NCBI RefSeq assembly: GCF_001999945.1
Contig: NZ_CP019650.1
Location: 1,178,001-1,242,000, forward strand
DNA length: 64,000 bases
Direction: 5' to 3'
Source: Microbulbifer agarilyticus
Lineage (GTDB): Bacteria; Pseudomonadota; Gammaproteobacteria; Pseudomonadales; Cellvibrionaceae
Shown: positions 43,817 through 53,394 of the stretch, piece after piece
Position numbering within the stretch: the first letter of the stretch is position 1
How the letters are laid out: each line of letters starts with the position of its first letter
Position numbers and translations under genes: made by a program
Notes under the pieces: generated by a model
Told to the model about the DNA's origin: nothing
Database searches by the model: none
Seen by the model: only the letters and a program-made list of their open reading frames with translations

Positions 43817-45952
43817 ATGAATCAAAAAAGTAGACGTAGGTCCATTCTCGGTCGGGCCGGAAAAAAAGTCGCCGCAGTGTGTTCGGTGCTTGGTCTTATG
43901 GTCGCAGCGAGTGGTGCGGCGGCAGTAGAACCATTGCGTGTGGAAGGCAATAAGGTATTGGTGGGGGGGCAGGTAAAGAGCCTTGAAGGTATTTCCCTGT
44001 TTTGGAGTAATAACAACTGGGGCGGAGAGAAGTACTACACCGCCGCTGAAGTAGCTCGCATCAAGAATGAATTTGGTGCAAACATTGTCCGTGCGGCCAT
44101 TGGTCACGGTGAGCCCGGTGGCGTGCAGGATGATTGGGCTTCGAATATGCAGCGCCTGGATACCGTCGTACAGGCCGCGATCGATAACGATATGTATGTA
44201 ATTGTGGATTATCACAGTCATATCGCTCATACGAATCCCGGGGCTGCGGAAGATTTTTTCCGAGCGGTAGCACAGAAGTGGGGCCAGCACGACAACGTTA
44301 TCTACGAAATCTACAACGAGCCCAAGCACGTTGATTGGCACTCCACACTGAAGCCTTACGCGGAGCAAGTTGGCAATACCATCCGCTCTATCGACCCGGA
44401 CAACCTGATTATTATGGGGACACCTAAGTGGTCCCAGGATGTCGATATTGCCTCAACCAACCCGGCCAATGTTTCGAACCTGGCCTACACCATCCATTTC
44501 TACGCGAATACCCACAGAGCCGAATTGCGGGCCAAAGCGCAGGCGGCCCTGAATAACGGCATTGCTTTGTTTGCCACTGAATGGGGCATGGTGAATGCTA
44601 ACGGGGCGGGTCCGGTTAATCGGGATGAAACATGGGCGTGGATCGACTTCTTGCGTAGTAACGGCATTAGTCATGCCGCCTGGGCCTACAACGATAAAGA
44701 CTTTAATCACCTGGGCGAAGAAGAATCCAGCTCATTCTTCTGGTCCGATGGTACTTTGAAAGAATCCGGGTATTTCATCAAGGAGATTCTTGGTGGCCGT
44801 GAGCCAACCGAAACCATCATTGATGGTCCTTGTGATGTGGGTGGCAACGGTACCCAGATTGAAGCAGAGAGCTTCTGCCAGGCAAAAGGTGTTGAATTCG
44901 AAACCACCAGTGATTTTGGTGGCGGCGAGAATGCCGGCTGGATTGACAATGGCGATTGGCTGACCTTTGACGTGAATTTGCCACAGGCAGGCACCGCAAC
45001 CGTTACCTACCGCGTTGCTTCCGGCGTGGACGGTGGCCGCATTAAGCTGGAGCAGGGTGGTGGTGAGAACACCTATGGTGTTGTCGATGTACCAAATACC
45101 GGTGACTGGCAGGGCTGGATGGATATCTCCCATCAGGTACAGCTTCCGGCGGGTCAGCAGATCCTAGGTGTTGTCGCTGAAGTTGGCGGCTGGAACCTGA
45201 ACTGGTTGCGAGTTGATGTCGAGCCGTGCACTACAGACTGCAATCCTGGTGGAGAAGTTGTACGTGTTGAAGCGGAAAACTGGCGTGATGCAGGCGACGT
45301 CCAAGTAGAGGCAACTACCGACGTCGGTGGTGGTCAGAATGTGGGCTGGATCGATGCCGGTGACTGGATGACTTATAACGTTACCCTGCCTGCAAGCAGC
45401 ACCGGTAACTACGAGGTGAGCTATCGCGTGGCCTCTGAAAGTGGCGGCAGCCTGAAGCTGGAGCAGCCGGGTGGTTCTGTGGAGTACGGCGGCGTAAGCT
45501 TTGGAGGCACCGGAGGTTGGCAGAGCTGGACCACAGTTTCTCACACCGTTAGTCTGCCTGCTGGCACCACCGAACTCGCTATCGCTGCGGTCACTGGTGG
45601 TTGGAATATCAACTGGATTGAGATCAAGGCGGTCGGAGACTCCGGGTGCAACAATGATCCCAGCTGTCTGGATGACGACAACGACGGTGTAGTGAATTCT
45701 GCGGACCAGTGTCCGGCCACTCAACCCGGTGTGACGGTCGATAGCAGTGGCTGTGCTGTCACCACGGGTCAGTGTAGCGGTGTGACTGAGTACCCGAACT
45801 GGCTGCATGCGGACTATGACGGTGGTCCCAATACCCATTTGCTGGGCGGCGACCAAATGACCTATCAAGGCAATCTGTATCAGGCCAACTGGTACACCAA
45901 TAGCGTGCCGGGTAGCGACAATACCTGGACTCTGATTGGTAGCTGTCAGTAA
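43817..45952 (+). CDS. Secreted GH5 endoglucanase with two CBM6, TSP3 and CBM5/12
   Basis: The 711-residue precursor has a signal peptide ending ASGAAA. The GH5 domain (about 40-325) has the acid/base Glu at about 168 in [10 protein letters not shown] and the nucleophile Glu at about 255 in LFATEWGM. Two CBM6 modules follow (about 340-470 and 485-610), the second with [21 protein letters not shown] short TSP3 ([18 protein letters not shown]) and a CBM5/12 ([20 protein letters not shown] to WTLIGSC) end the protein. The last about 210 residues are nearly identical in order and sequence to those of the GH30 protein. GGTGAG lies ahead of this ATG; another ATG is four codons upstream. The calcium-binding TSP3 likely acts as a spacer. 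Confidence 0.91.
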   Translation: MNQKSRRRSILGRAGKKVAAVCSVLGLMVAASGAAAVEPLRVEGNKVLVGGQVKSLEGISLFWSNNNWGGEKYYTAAEVARIKNEFGANIVRAAIGHGEPGGVQDDWASNMQRLDTVVQAAIDNDMYVIVDYHSHIAHTNPGAAEDFFRAVAQKWGQHDNVIYEIYNEPKHVDWHSTLKPYAEQVGNTIRSIDPDNLIIMGTPKWSQDVDIASTNPANVSNLAYTIHFYANTHRAELRAKAQAALNNGIALFATEWGMVNANGAGPVNRDETWAWIDFLRSNGISHAAWAYNDKDFNHLGEEESSSFFWSDGTLKESGYFIKEILGGREPTETIIDGPCDVGGNGTQIEAESFCQAKGVEFETTSDFGGGENAGWIDNGDWLTFDVNLPQAGTATVTYRVASGVDGGRIKLEQGGGENTYGVVDVPNTGDWQGWMDISHQVQLPAGQQILGVVAEVGGWNLNWLRVDVEPCTTDCNPGGEVVRVEAENWRDAGDVQVEATTDVGGGQNVGWIDAGDWMTYNVTLPASSTGNYEVSYRVASESGGSLKLEQPGGSVEYGGVSFGGTGGWQSWTTVSHTVSLPAGTTELAIAAVTGGWNINWIEIKAVGDSGCNNDPSCLDDDNDGVVNSADQCPATQPGVTVDSSGCAVTTGQCSGVTEYPNWLHADYDGGPNTHLLGGDQMTYQGNLYQANWYTNSVPGSDNTWTLIGSCQ

Positions 45953-45962
45953 TGACTGCAAT

Positions 45963-45985
45963 GGGCCGCATTGCGGCCCCTTTTT
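45963..45985 (+). terminator. Intrinsic terminator after the second GH5 gene
   Basis: GGGCCGC-ATT-GCGGCCC followed by CTTTTTG. Confidence 0.88.
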
Positions 45986-46162
45986 GTTTCCCCTCCCTCC
46001 TGCTCCCCCTCCCAAACTTTCCCTGTTGTCTCCAATTCTTACCACCTTGTCGAAAACCTGAAAACCATTGATTGGGGCGTGTTACAACCTCTTACGTGTG
46101 GATCAATCGGCTTATGGGCACCTTTGTGCCCGTCGCATTAATAACATTCTTGGGGTACTTAA

Positions 46163-47437
46163 ATGGCAGCTATCGGACCAGATATAGGGCAGGCTAGCAT
46201 TAGTCGTGTCGATGAAGGGGCATCAAACCAGCAGTTTGCGTTGATTGCGTTGACGTCACTGTTTTTTATGTGGGGTTTCATTACTTGTCTGAATGACATT
46301 CTGATTCCGCACTTAAAAGGGGTCTTTGACCTTAGCTATACCCAGGCGATGCTGGTTCAGTTTTGTTTCTTTGGGGCCTATTTCCTTGTGTCTTTACCCG
46401 CAGGTAGGCTGGTAGAGCGAGTCGGCTATCAAAATGGTATTGTCATTGGGTTGGGGATCGCGGTCATTGGTTGTGCCCTGTTTATCCCGGCTGCGCGCAT
46501 TCAGGTGTACAGTCTGTTTTTGTTCGCGTTGTTTGTATTGGCGGCGGGTATTACCGTATTGCAGGTATCCGCTAACCCGTATGTTACGGCTCTTGGTGCA
46601 GAAGAAACTGCTGCAAGCCGACTAACGCTCACCCAGGCTTTCAACTCACTCGGTACCACTGTGGCACCGTTCTTCGGCACCGCGTTAATCCTTTCGGTTG
46701 CTGGTGTTGCCGCTTCGGATATTTCAGGTGTCGAGGGCGCATCGGCAGTAGAGCTACCCTATATGATCCTGGCTGCGAGCCTGGCCGTGTTGGCGTTTAC
46801 CTTTCGCTTTCTGAAACTCCCTAAGATTGAGAGCCATATGGGCGCAGATCAGGCCGCCGAGAAGGTTGGTCGCTGGGAAGCGTTAAAGCATCGCCATCTT
46901 GCGCTGGGTGTTGTGGCGATCTTTTTGTATGTGGGCGCCGAAGTGTCTATTGGTAGCTTCCTGGTTAACTTCCTGTCCGAGAGCAATATTGCCGGCATTA
47001 CCGAGCATGAGGCAGGCTTCTACGTATCTCTCTTCTGGGGTGGTGCGATGGTTGGGCGCTTTATCGGGGCCGCGGTGATGCAATATGTCTCCGCGGGTAA
47101 AGTACTTGCTGTATGTTCTATCGGGGCAGTGATTCTGTTGCTGCTGACGATTTTTGGTTCGGGTCAGCTGGCAATGTGGAGCGTACTTTCTATTGGCCTG
47201 TGTAACTCGGTAATGTTCCCGGCTATTTTCAGCCTTGCGTTGGCGCGTTTGGGGCCGTTGACCAGTCAGGGTTCTGGCTTCCTGTGCCTGGCGATTGTCG
47301 GTGGTGCGCTGGTACCGCTCGCACAGGGTGCACTGGCGGATAGTATTGGCATCCAGATGGCGTTTGCGCTACCTATCATCTGCTATGTGTATATTATGTA
47401 CTATGGAATAAAAGGACACTTTGTTCGCGAAGCATAG
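46163..47437 (+). CDS. gluP: GluP/FucP-type sugar:proton symporter 1
   Basis: The 424-residue, 12-helix major-facilitator protein belongs to the FHS group. It has [20 protein letters not shown] in helix 1 (the Asn-Asp pair is typical of FucP/GluP), [20 protein letters not shown], and [19 protein letters not shown] with [19 protein letters not shown]. Members import glucose, galactose or fucose with protons. It stands alone after the glucanase genes with its own promoter and is followed by a terminator shared with the LytTR regulator. The precise sugar is not deducible; glucose would fit the context. Confidence 0.88.
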   Translation: MAAIGPDIGQASISRVDEGASNQQFALIALTSLFFMWGFITCLNDILIPHLKGVFDLSYTQAMLVQFCFFGAYFLVSLPAGRLVERVGYQNGIVIGLGIAVIGCALFIPAARIQVYSLFLFALFVLAAGITVLQVSANPYVTALGAEETAASRLTLTQAFNSLGTTVAPFFGTALILSVAGVAASDISGVEGASAVELPYMILAASLAVLAFTFRFLKLPKIESHMGADQAAEKVGRWEALKHRHLALGVVAIFLYVGAEVSIGSFLVNFLSESNIAGITEHEAGFYVSLFWGGAMVGRFIGAAVMQYVSAGKVLAVCSIGAVILLLLTIFGSGQLAMWSVLSIGLCNSVMFPAIFSLALARLGPLTSQGSGFLCLAIVGGALVPLAQGALADSIGIQMAFALPIICYVYIMYYGIKGHFVREA

Positions 47438-47461
47438 CTTTCGAGCCTGAGGTAAGCTAAA

Positions 47462-47489
47462 AATGCCCGGATCATCCGGGCATTTTTTT
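47462..47489. terminator. Bidirectional terminator between gluP and the LytTR regulator
   Basis: AATGCCCGGAT-C-ATCCGGGCATT with A residues to the left and a seven-T run to the right, placed between converging genes. Confidence 0.9.
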
Positions 47490-47493
47490 AAGT

Positions 47494-48318
47494 TCAAATA
47501 GCGGCTGTGGTTTGATTGTGCTCCAAATATTCTTTAATTGACTGCCGATAATTTCGGCTGACCTTGACCTTTTCGGCGCTTCTTAGGGTGAGTAAAAACT
47601 CGCCCTTGGTCAGAACCTGAATCTCTTGAATGTAGTTTAGGTTTACCAGAGTTGATCGGTGTACACGTTTGAAGGTGTTGGGACACAATTGCTGTTGCAA
47701 CTCTTTCAGTGTGCTCCGCATGATGTGGGTTTCACCTTTGGTGTGTACACACATATAGTCGCCAGCGGCATCAATCCATTCTATGTCCGACTGATTTGCC
47801 AGAATGATCCGGCCTCCGTCTTTGATCGCCAGTTTGCCAGGGGAATCAGCGGCGGCTGTTTCTCCCGCCTCCGGTGATGAATGAGTGGCAAGGGAGGTTA
47901 GCAAGCGTCCTTTTTCATCGGCCTGATTATACTGACCTTGTTGTCCTTGCTGGCGCAGTCGTGCTCGAGCGCGGTCAACTGCTAGGGCAAGCCGCTCCGG
48001 CTCCATGGGCTTCAATACATAGTCTACTGCGTTTACATCGAAAGCTTCGACAGCATAGTGATCGTATGCGGTCGCGAAGACTACTTGAGGAATAATGTCG
48101 CCCTGTAGCCTTCCAATCACATCAAACCCATTCATGCCGGGCATCTGTATATCCAGAAATAGTAAGTCAGGTAAATGGGTAGCGACCGCGTTGAGTGCTT
48201 CACGACCGTTGCGGCATGTAGCGATTACCTCTATTTCAGGTATATCCCCCAGCAGTGATTGCAGCAGCTGTAGAGCCAGGGGTTCATCATCCACCAATAC
48301 CGCTTTCAGTGGGGCCAT
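47494..48318 (-). CDS. LytTR-family response regulator
   Basis: The 274-residue protein has an N-terminal receiver domain (VLVDDEPLALQLLQ; phospho-acceptor Asp in LLFLDIQMPGMNGFD; switch residues in FATAYD; Lys in YVLKPM). A Gln-rich linker follows, and then a LytTR DNA-binding domain (DYMCVHTKGETHIMRSTLKE, FKRVHRSTLVNLNYI). LytTR regulators bind pairs of direct repeats. The start overlaps the end of the kinase gene, so the pair forms an operon. It lies between two GluP-like permease genes, so sugar-linked control of these or the glucanases is plausible. Confidence 0.92.
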   Translation of the reverse strand: MAPLKAVLVDDEPLALQLLQSLLGDIPEIEVIATCRNGREALNAVATHLPDLLFLDIQMPGMNGFDVIGRLQGDIIPQVVFATAYDHYAVEAFDVNAVDYVLKPMEPERLALAVDRARARLRQQGQQGQYNQADEKGRLLTSLATHSSPEAGETAAADSPGKLAIKDGGRIILANQSDIEWIDAAGDYMCVHTKGETHIMRSTLKELQQQLCPNTFKRVHRSTLVNLNYIQEIQVLTKGEFLLTLRSAEKVKVSRNYRQSIKEYLEHNQTTAAI

Positions 48319-49481
48319 GGGCTTACCTCCTGTTGTGTTTCCCTGACAGTCTCGCTGGGTAGATTCAGTGTAACGATGAGCCCACCGGAAGGCTTTTGGG
48401 ATTGGGTAAAATGAAAATCATTGCCATAGAGCGTCGTCAGGCGCTCGTGTACGTTTGATAGGCCAACACCGGTCGATTCCGGGTCTGGCCCGGCCACGGA
48501 TACATCTCCACTACTTGTGCCTGTGTCACACATCTCTATATGCAATCGGCCCTGATCGATTTTCGCGCGTATTTCAATAGTTCCGCCAGTTACGCTCTGT
48601 GCAATCGCGTATTTGATGGCATTCTCTGCGATGGGTTGCAGTAGCATACTGGGCACCAGACTCTTCGAAGCACCCTTTTCAATGTCAACCTCTACGCGGA
48701 GCCGGTCCGCGAAGCGAGTCCGTTCAATGTCAAGGTACAACTGCACGGCTTTGATTTCTTCTTCTAGAGAGACTTTTTTCAGTGGCGCCTCTGTGAGAGA
48801 GAGGCGTAAGAACTGACTCAGGCGAAGCACCATATCTTGGGCTTGCTTCTCCTGCTTAATGCGAATCAGTGCGTTGATGGAATTGAGGGTATTGAAGAGA
48901 AAATGAGGGTTCAGCTGGTAGCGCAGCATCTTCAATTGCGCTTCCTTGGCAATGGATTCCGCCTGGACACGCTTTAGTTGCTCCTGTTCGTGAATGGCCG
49001 CAACCTTTAGTACAACCTTGTGCTCATCTTGCAATAGTAGGAAATATTTTACCCCGCAATAAAGGGCGCTCCAGAACAAAAAAGTGAACAGGGATGCGTA
49101 ATACCATCCCCCAAACTCTGGCCAGAGTGAGTGGTCACCTAGCAGGAGCTGGTTGGTTTCCATGCGAACCATGGTCCAAATACCCGCGATAACCGCGATC
49201 GCAAGCAGGTAGACAAAGGTACGCAGTGCAATAGGTGTATACCAGGCAACATCGAAAATAGGCTTCAGGAATAGGGAAAGTAAGACTCCGATTGCGCATT
49301 GAAATAACGTATTGAATGGCTCGGACGCAGCTCCAATATCGGAGGAGCTCCATGCACTCACAGATAAAAAGGTAATGACAAGAATGCCGGACCAGCTCAC
49401 CAATTGAAGCTTGATAAACCAGTGTTGCGACTGAGTCGCCGAAGGCTCAGAGGATGTTTTCCTGGGGTCGAGAGAGGTCAT
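48306..49481 (-). CDS. LytS-like membrane sensor histidine kinase
   Basis: The protein is 391 residues from the ATG at 49481; a GTG at 49550 would add 23. Four membrane segments (about residues 24-170) have no large external domain. A coiled coil leads to the His_kinase core, with the phospho-acceptor His in RYQLNPHFLFNTLNSINALI. The ATPase shows N in PIAENAIKYA and G boxes in STGVGLSNVHERL. It should phosphorylate the LytTR regulator whose gene overlaps its 3' end. The lack of an external domain suggests it senses through its membrane part or a partner such as a sugar permease. Confidence 0.9.
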   Translation of the reverse strand: MTSLDPRKTSSEPSATQSQHWFIKLQLVSWSGILVITFLSVSAWSSSDIGAASEPFNTLFQCAIGVLLSLFLKPIFDVAWYTPIALRTFVYLLAIAVIAGIWTMVRMETNQLLLGDHSLWPEFGGWYYASLFTFLFWSALYCGVKYFLLLQDEHKVVLKVAAIHEQEQLKRVQAESIAKEAQLKMLRYQLNPHFLFNTLNSINALIRIKQEKQAQDMVLRLSQFLRLSLTEAPLKKVSLEEEIKAVQLYLDIERTRFADRLRVEVDIEKGASKSLVPSMLLQPIAENAIKYAIAQSVTGGTIEIRAKIDQGRLHIEMCDTGTSSGDVSVAGPDPESTGVGLSNVHERLTTLYGNDFHFTQSQKPSGGLIVTLNLPSETVRETQQEVSPWPH

Positions 49482-49835
49482 CTTATTGTCAATTATTGCA
49501 TCATCGATAGTCACCGATCCCACAACTTCGGTACTTCGAAAAGAATACACATTTATAGAGGGGCGGGCTATTCTTTAGCTCTGTGATATGTCCACCTTGT
49601 CTTACTTTTGGGGCGCCCTGCCGGAAAGAGCTTACTTGTGCTTTTTGCAATTTCCACTTTATCGTATTTTTGGTCCTGTCGGGCGTATGGGGGGGCTGTT
49701 GAAACCACTTTGGCAACTGGGTGTGTTAGCTTCAATTACACCAATTCCATACCTCACAGGGTGTTTTTGGCACAGTGGAAGTAAGTCTGGAAAGGATGCC
49801 GTTTTCGACCTGTTTGCTAATTTTGCGGAAAGTAC
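49482..49835. other. Divergent promoter region of the kinase and the second permease
   Basis: About 354 bp. It includes an alternative in-frame GTG for the kinase at 49550. A forward 83-codon frame (49588-49839) overlaps the permease start and looks non-coding. GCGGAAAG before 49836 is the permease ribosome site. No operator was recognised. Confidence 0.4.
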
Positions 49836-51140
49836 ATGAATGAGTTAGTGCCTGAGCGTGCCAGTGGCGCAGCGACAGAGGTAGGCACCTATACCGTGGG
49901 TAAGCGTACGGGACTGTTTGTTCTGACAGTGCTGTTTTTTGTCTGGGGCTTTATTACCAGCCTGAATGACATTCTGGTGCCGCATTTAAAGAGTGCGTTT
50001 GACCTGAGTTATACCAAAGCAATTTTGGTGCAGTTCAGTTTTTTTGCGGCATACTTTCTGGTATCCGTGCCGGCCGGCATGTTAATTCGCCGGGTCGGAT
50101 ATCAGCTAGGCATTGTGCTCGGCTTATTGATCGCCTGTGCTGGCTGTTTATTGTTTATTCCTGCCGCCCGTATGCATGTTTACATGATGTTCCTATTGGG
50201 GTTGTTTGTGCTGGCAAGTGGCATTGCTATTTTGCAGGTTTCCGCCAACCCTTATGTCATTGCTTTGGGGCGCCCAGAAAGCGCTCCTAGTCGGCTGAAT
50301 TTGACCCAGGCATTCAATTCGCTGGGGACATCACTGGCGCCCATTTTTGGTGCGCTCGTCATATTCTCCGCGAGTGCCGGTGTTGTACATTTTTCGTCAG
50401 TGCAAACTACACTCAATTACCCTGCCAGTGAGGCTGCTTCGGTCGAGCTACCCTATTTTTGGCTCGCGGTCGTACTGCTCGCCCTCGTAGCGTTCTTTTC
50501 CTGGGTTAGCCTTCCAACAATTAAAGAGGAAGGCGAGGCGCGAGAAGAGACAACACACCGGATCGTTGGGTTCTTCGAGTTTCTTCTGTTTCCACGGTTG
50601 GCCCTGGGTGCGGTGGCCATATTCTTTTATGTGGGCGCGGAGGTGGCGATTGGTAGTTTTCTCGTTAGCTATGTAACTGAGAAATCCGTTGGCGATATGG
50701 GAGTGAGCGAGGCTGCCCGCTATGTGTCGCTCTATTGGGCCGGCGCGATGATTGGGCGCTTTATTGGGGCAGGATTACTGAATTTTGTACGCTCAGGAGC
50801 ATTGCTTGCGATTTGTGGCTTTAGTGCGGTAGTGCTGATTTCGCTATCGATTACTTCCGAGGGGGACCTGGCTGTGTGGACAATCGTAGCGGTTGGTCTG
50901 TGCAATTCGATTATGTTCCCTACTATCTTTAGTCTTGCACTGGGTGGGCTTCGTCAGTTCACTAGTCAGGGGTCTGGTGTCTTGTGCATGGCTATTGTTG
51001 GCGGCGCGATTGTGCCTCTCTTTCAGGGAGTTGCTGCTGATAGTGCGGGCATTCGACTTTCTTTTGTTGTCCCGTTAATTTGCTACTGTTATATCGTCTA
51101 CTACGGTGCATTTTCGCCATTTCTGCGCAATAAAAAGTAA
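49836..51140 (+). CDS. GluP/FucP-type sugar:proton symporter 2
   Basis: The 434-residue, 12-helix protein is a close paralogue of the permease at 46163. It shares [54 protein letters not shown] and [19 protein letters not shown], and a similar C-terminus. The N-terminus is 10 residues longer, and the loop after helix 6 differs (TIKEEGEAREETTHRIVG). It is followed by the GH3 beta-glucosidase gene, so the pair may handle glucan-derived glucose or disaccharide. The two permease genes bracket the LytS/LytTR pair. Confidence 0.88.
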   Translation: MNELVPERASGAATEVGTYTVGKRTGLFVLTVLFFVWGFITSLNDILVPHLKSAFDLSYTKAILVQFSFFAAYFLVSVPAGMLIRRVGYQLGIVLGLLIACAGCLLFIPAARMHVYMMFLLGLFVLASGIAILQVSANPYVIALGRPESAPSRLNLTQAFNSLGTSLAPIFGALVIFSASAGVVHFSSVQTTLNYPASEAASVELPYFWLAVVLLALVAFFSWVSLPTIKEEGEAREETTHRIVGFFEFLLFPRLALGAVAIFFYVGAEVAIGSFLVSYVTEKSVGDMGVSEAARYVSLYWAGAMIGRFIGAGLLNFVRSGALLAICGFSAVVLISLSITSEGDLAVWTIVAVGLCNSIMFPTIFSLALGGLRQFTSQGSGVLCMAIVGGAIVPLFQGVAADSAGIRLSFVVPLICYCYIVYYGAFSPFLRNKK

Positions 51141-51504
51141 CCGGCTCTATATTTTCTCTTTGTTCGTTCATTGTGTGCCGAGTATTTAATCAGGTACCTT
51201 TACCTTGATTTTCTCCTATTTGGAATATGCCGTCCGAATCGTCCCTTACTGAGACCGTCTTGTCGAGAACAACATTTCGTTCGACTTTTGCATGGTAGAT
51301 TTAATTTTGAACCGAACAGCATGGTGGTTCGCCTGTAAAGCATCTCTCTTGGTCAAGAAGACCGTTGTGCTTTCGATGTTTTTTCTCGTCGAAATTGTGG
51401 CCGGTTGCATTTGCTCCGGCTTTTTTTATGCCTAGCTAGTAAAGGCTCTTTGGTATAGATGAAGAAATATTGATGAGAGATGCCCAAAAAAATGGAGATA
51501 ATTT
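51141..51504 (+). other. Intergenic region with a terminator-like hairpin before the GH3 gene
   Basis: The 364 bp contain AAAGCA/TGCTTT arms (about 51339-51375) enclosing GGTC/GACC, then a hairpin with a T run at 51400-51427, then 77 bp to the GH3 start. This could be the end of a small RNA, a transcription attenuator, or the permease terminator placed far downstream. A 47-codon frame (51292-51435) spans the hairpin and is unlikely to be a gene. Confidence 0.5.
51400..51427 (+). terminator. Intrinsic terminator upstream of the GH3 gene
   Basis: GCCGG (51400-51404) and CCGGC (51416-51420) form a short GC-only stem followed immediately by seven T residues. Confidence 0.75.
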
Positions 51505-53337
51505 ATGAAGTGGATTTCTTGCCTGAGCGCAGTTGCTACGTTACTTGTGAGTAGCAGTAGTATTGCTGCACAGGACGTTGAAAAGCGGGTTTCAGCGCTC
51601 ATTGAACGTATGTCGTTAGCTGAAAAAATAGGACAAATGACCCAGGCAGAGCGGTCTCATGCAAGTCCGAAAGATGTGAAAGACTACTTTATCGGGTCCA
51701 TTCTCAATGGTGGCGGTTCTGTACCCGGCGAAAATGAGAGAAGCGATTGGGTTGGGATGATCAGCGACTATCAGGATGCCGCGCGGTCAACCCGACTTGG
51801 TATTCCCATTTTGTATGGCACTGATGCAGTTCATGGCCACAGCAATGTAAAGAATGCGACGATTTTTCCTCATAACGTTGGTCTGGGTGCGACGCGTAAT
51901 CCAGAACTGGCGTATTCCATCGGTCTGGCTACCGCAAAAGAAGTCGCTGCCACGGGTATCCACTGGACATTCGCTCCGACCCTGTGTGTCGCCCGCGATG
52001 ATCGTTGGGGGCGCGCCTATGAGTGCTTTGGTGAGGAGCCTTCCCTGGTCGCAGAGTTTGCTGAGCCCTTCGTAAAAGGTTTGCAAGGGGATACATTGAA
52101 CGGCAACACTATTGGCGAAAACCGTGTAATTGCGACGGCGAAACATTGGGTAGCTGATGGCGGCACCACCTATGGAACCGGTGATGAGGGTTATGCGATC
52201 GACCGTGGCGATACGCAGCTGACGGATGAAGAATTGCAGCGACTGCATATTTCTCCCTACCTGCCAGCTTTGTCGTCGGATGTAGGCTCGGTAATGGTTT
52301 CCTACAGTAGTGTGAATGGGAAAAAAATGCATGAACACAAGGGATTGGTGAGCGATCTCCTCAAAGACGAGCTGGGATTTGTTGGTTTTACAATTTCCGA
52401 TTGGTCTGCATTGGGCGAAATTCCAGCAGAAACAAATCGTGAGCGAGTGGTCCGCTCCATTAACGCCGGCCTTGATATGATCATGGAACCAGAGAAATGG
52501 CAGGAATTTATCACCGACCTGACTGCGGCAGTAAAGGCTGGTGAAGTACCGATGGAGCGCATTGACGAGGCAGTGAGACGTATTCTTCTGGTTAAGGCAA
52601 GTTCAGGACTGCTCGAAAATCCGGTATCACCTTTGGCACTCAGTGCACAGGGCGATAGTGTCCTCGGCAATGATGAGCACCGTGCGCTCGCACGCCAGGC
52701 GGTACGTGAGTCAATGGTGTTGCTGAAGAACGAAAAGTCGCTGCTACCAATTGAGAAAAAGTCCAAAATATTTGTTGCCGGCGTACATGCCAACGATATT
52801 GGTTTCCAGTCAGGCGGGTGGACGCTTGAGTGGCAGGGTAAATCAGGAATTGATACGCAGGGCACGACGATTCTTGAAGGTATCCAGGCAGCGGTATCCA
52901 CGGTTACCTACAGTGAAGATGGCAAAGGCGTCGAAGGCCATGATGTGGCGATTGTTGTGGTCGGCGAAGACCCATACGCGGAAGGTTGGGGAGACTATCG
53001 TCCGGCGCCATGTGAAAAATGTAAGCCAATGAGCCTATCAGCTGAACAGCGTCAGTTGCTGGATCGTGTGACCGATAGTGGCGTACCGACGGTTGTCGTG
53101 ATTGTTTCCGGTCGTCCATTAATGGTTTCCGACCAGATATCCGATTGGCAATCTGTTGTTGCCGCATGGCTCCCTGGTACCGAGGGCGCTGGTGTGGCCG
53201 ATGTACTGTTTGGCGAATATGCGCCAACCGGAAAGTTGCCGGTGACCTGGCCACGTAATCTGGCTCAGATCCCGATCAACTTTGGTGATGAGGATTATGA
53301 TCCGCTGTTTCCTTATGGATTCGGTCTGAGTTATTAA
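51505..53337 (+). CDS. Exported GH3 beta-glucosidase / exo-glucanase
   Basis: The 610-residue precursor has a signal peptide ending SSSIAA. The GH3 N-terminal barrel shows MSLAEKIGQMTQAERSHASP, GTDAVHGHSNVKNATIFPHN, ATAKHWVADGGTTYG and the nucleophile Asp at about residue 298 in VGFTISDWSAL. The C-terminal alpha/beta sandwich (about 390-605) has REAVRESMVLLKNE-type sequence and ends PYGFGLSY, where many GH3 enzymes continue into a fibronectin domain. This one stops, so it is the two-domain form like plant exo-glucanases. It removes glucose from glucan oligomers, probably in the periplasm. GGAG lies before the ATG. Confidence 0.92.
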   Translation: MKWISCLSAVATLLVSSSSIAAQDVEKRVSALIERMSLAEKIGQMTQAERSHASPKDVKDYFIGSILNGGGSVPGENERSDWVGMISDYQDAARSTRLGIPILYGTDAVHGHSNVKNATIFPHNVGLGATRNPELAYSIGLATAKEVAATGIHWTFAPTLCVARDDRWGRAYECFGEEPSLVAEFAEPFVKGLQGDTLNGNTIGENRVIATAKHWVADGGTTYGTGDEGYAIDRGDTQLTDEELQRLHISPYLPALSSDVGSVMVSYSSVNGKKMHEHKGLVSDLLKDELGFVGFTISDWSALGEIPAETNRERVVRSINAGLDMIMEPEKWQEFITDLTAAVKAGEVPMERIDEAVRRILLVKASSGLLENPVSPLALSAQGDSVLGNDEHRALARQAVRESMVLLKNEKSLLPIEKKSKIFVAGVHANDIGFQSGGWTLEWQGKSGIDTQGTTILEGIQAAVSTVTYSEDGKGVEGHDVAIVVVGEDPYAEGWGDYRPAPCEKCKPMSLSAEQRQLLDRVTDSGVPTVVVIVSGRPLMVSDQISDWQSVVAAWLPGTEGAGVADVLFGEYAPTGKLPVTWPRNLAQIPINFGDEDYDPLFPYGFGLSY

Positions 53338-53348
53338 TGATGTGAAAT

Positions 53349-53378
53349 AAAAGGCGGGGTTCGAGCCCCGCTTTTTAT
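53349..53378. terminator. Bidirectional terminator between the GH3 gene and the halogenase operon
   Basis: AAAAGGCGGGG-TTCGAG-CCCCGCTTTTT, with A residues to the left and a T run to the right, between two converging transcripts. Confidence 0.88.
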
Positions 53379-53394
53379 TGTATGCTACCGGTGA

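Noticed and set aside
49588..49839. 83-codon forward frame just before the second permease
   Set aside because: No ribosome site, odd composition and overlap with the permease start. The region is better explained as a promoter.
51292..51435. 47-codon frame MVDLILNRTAWWFACKASLL... before the GH3 gene
   Set aside because: Its last third is the terminator hairpin and T run, so the hydrophobic, Phe-rich end is an artefact of that structure.
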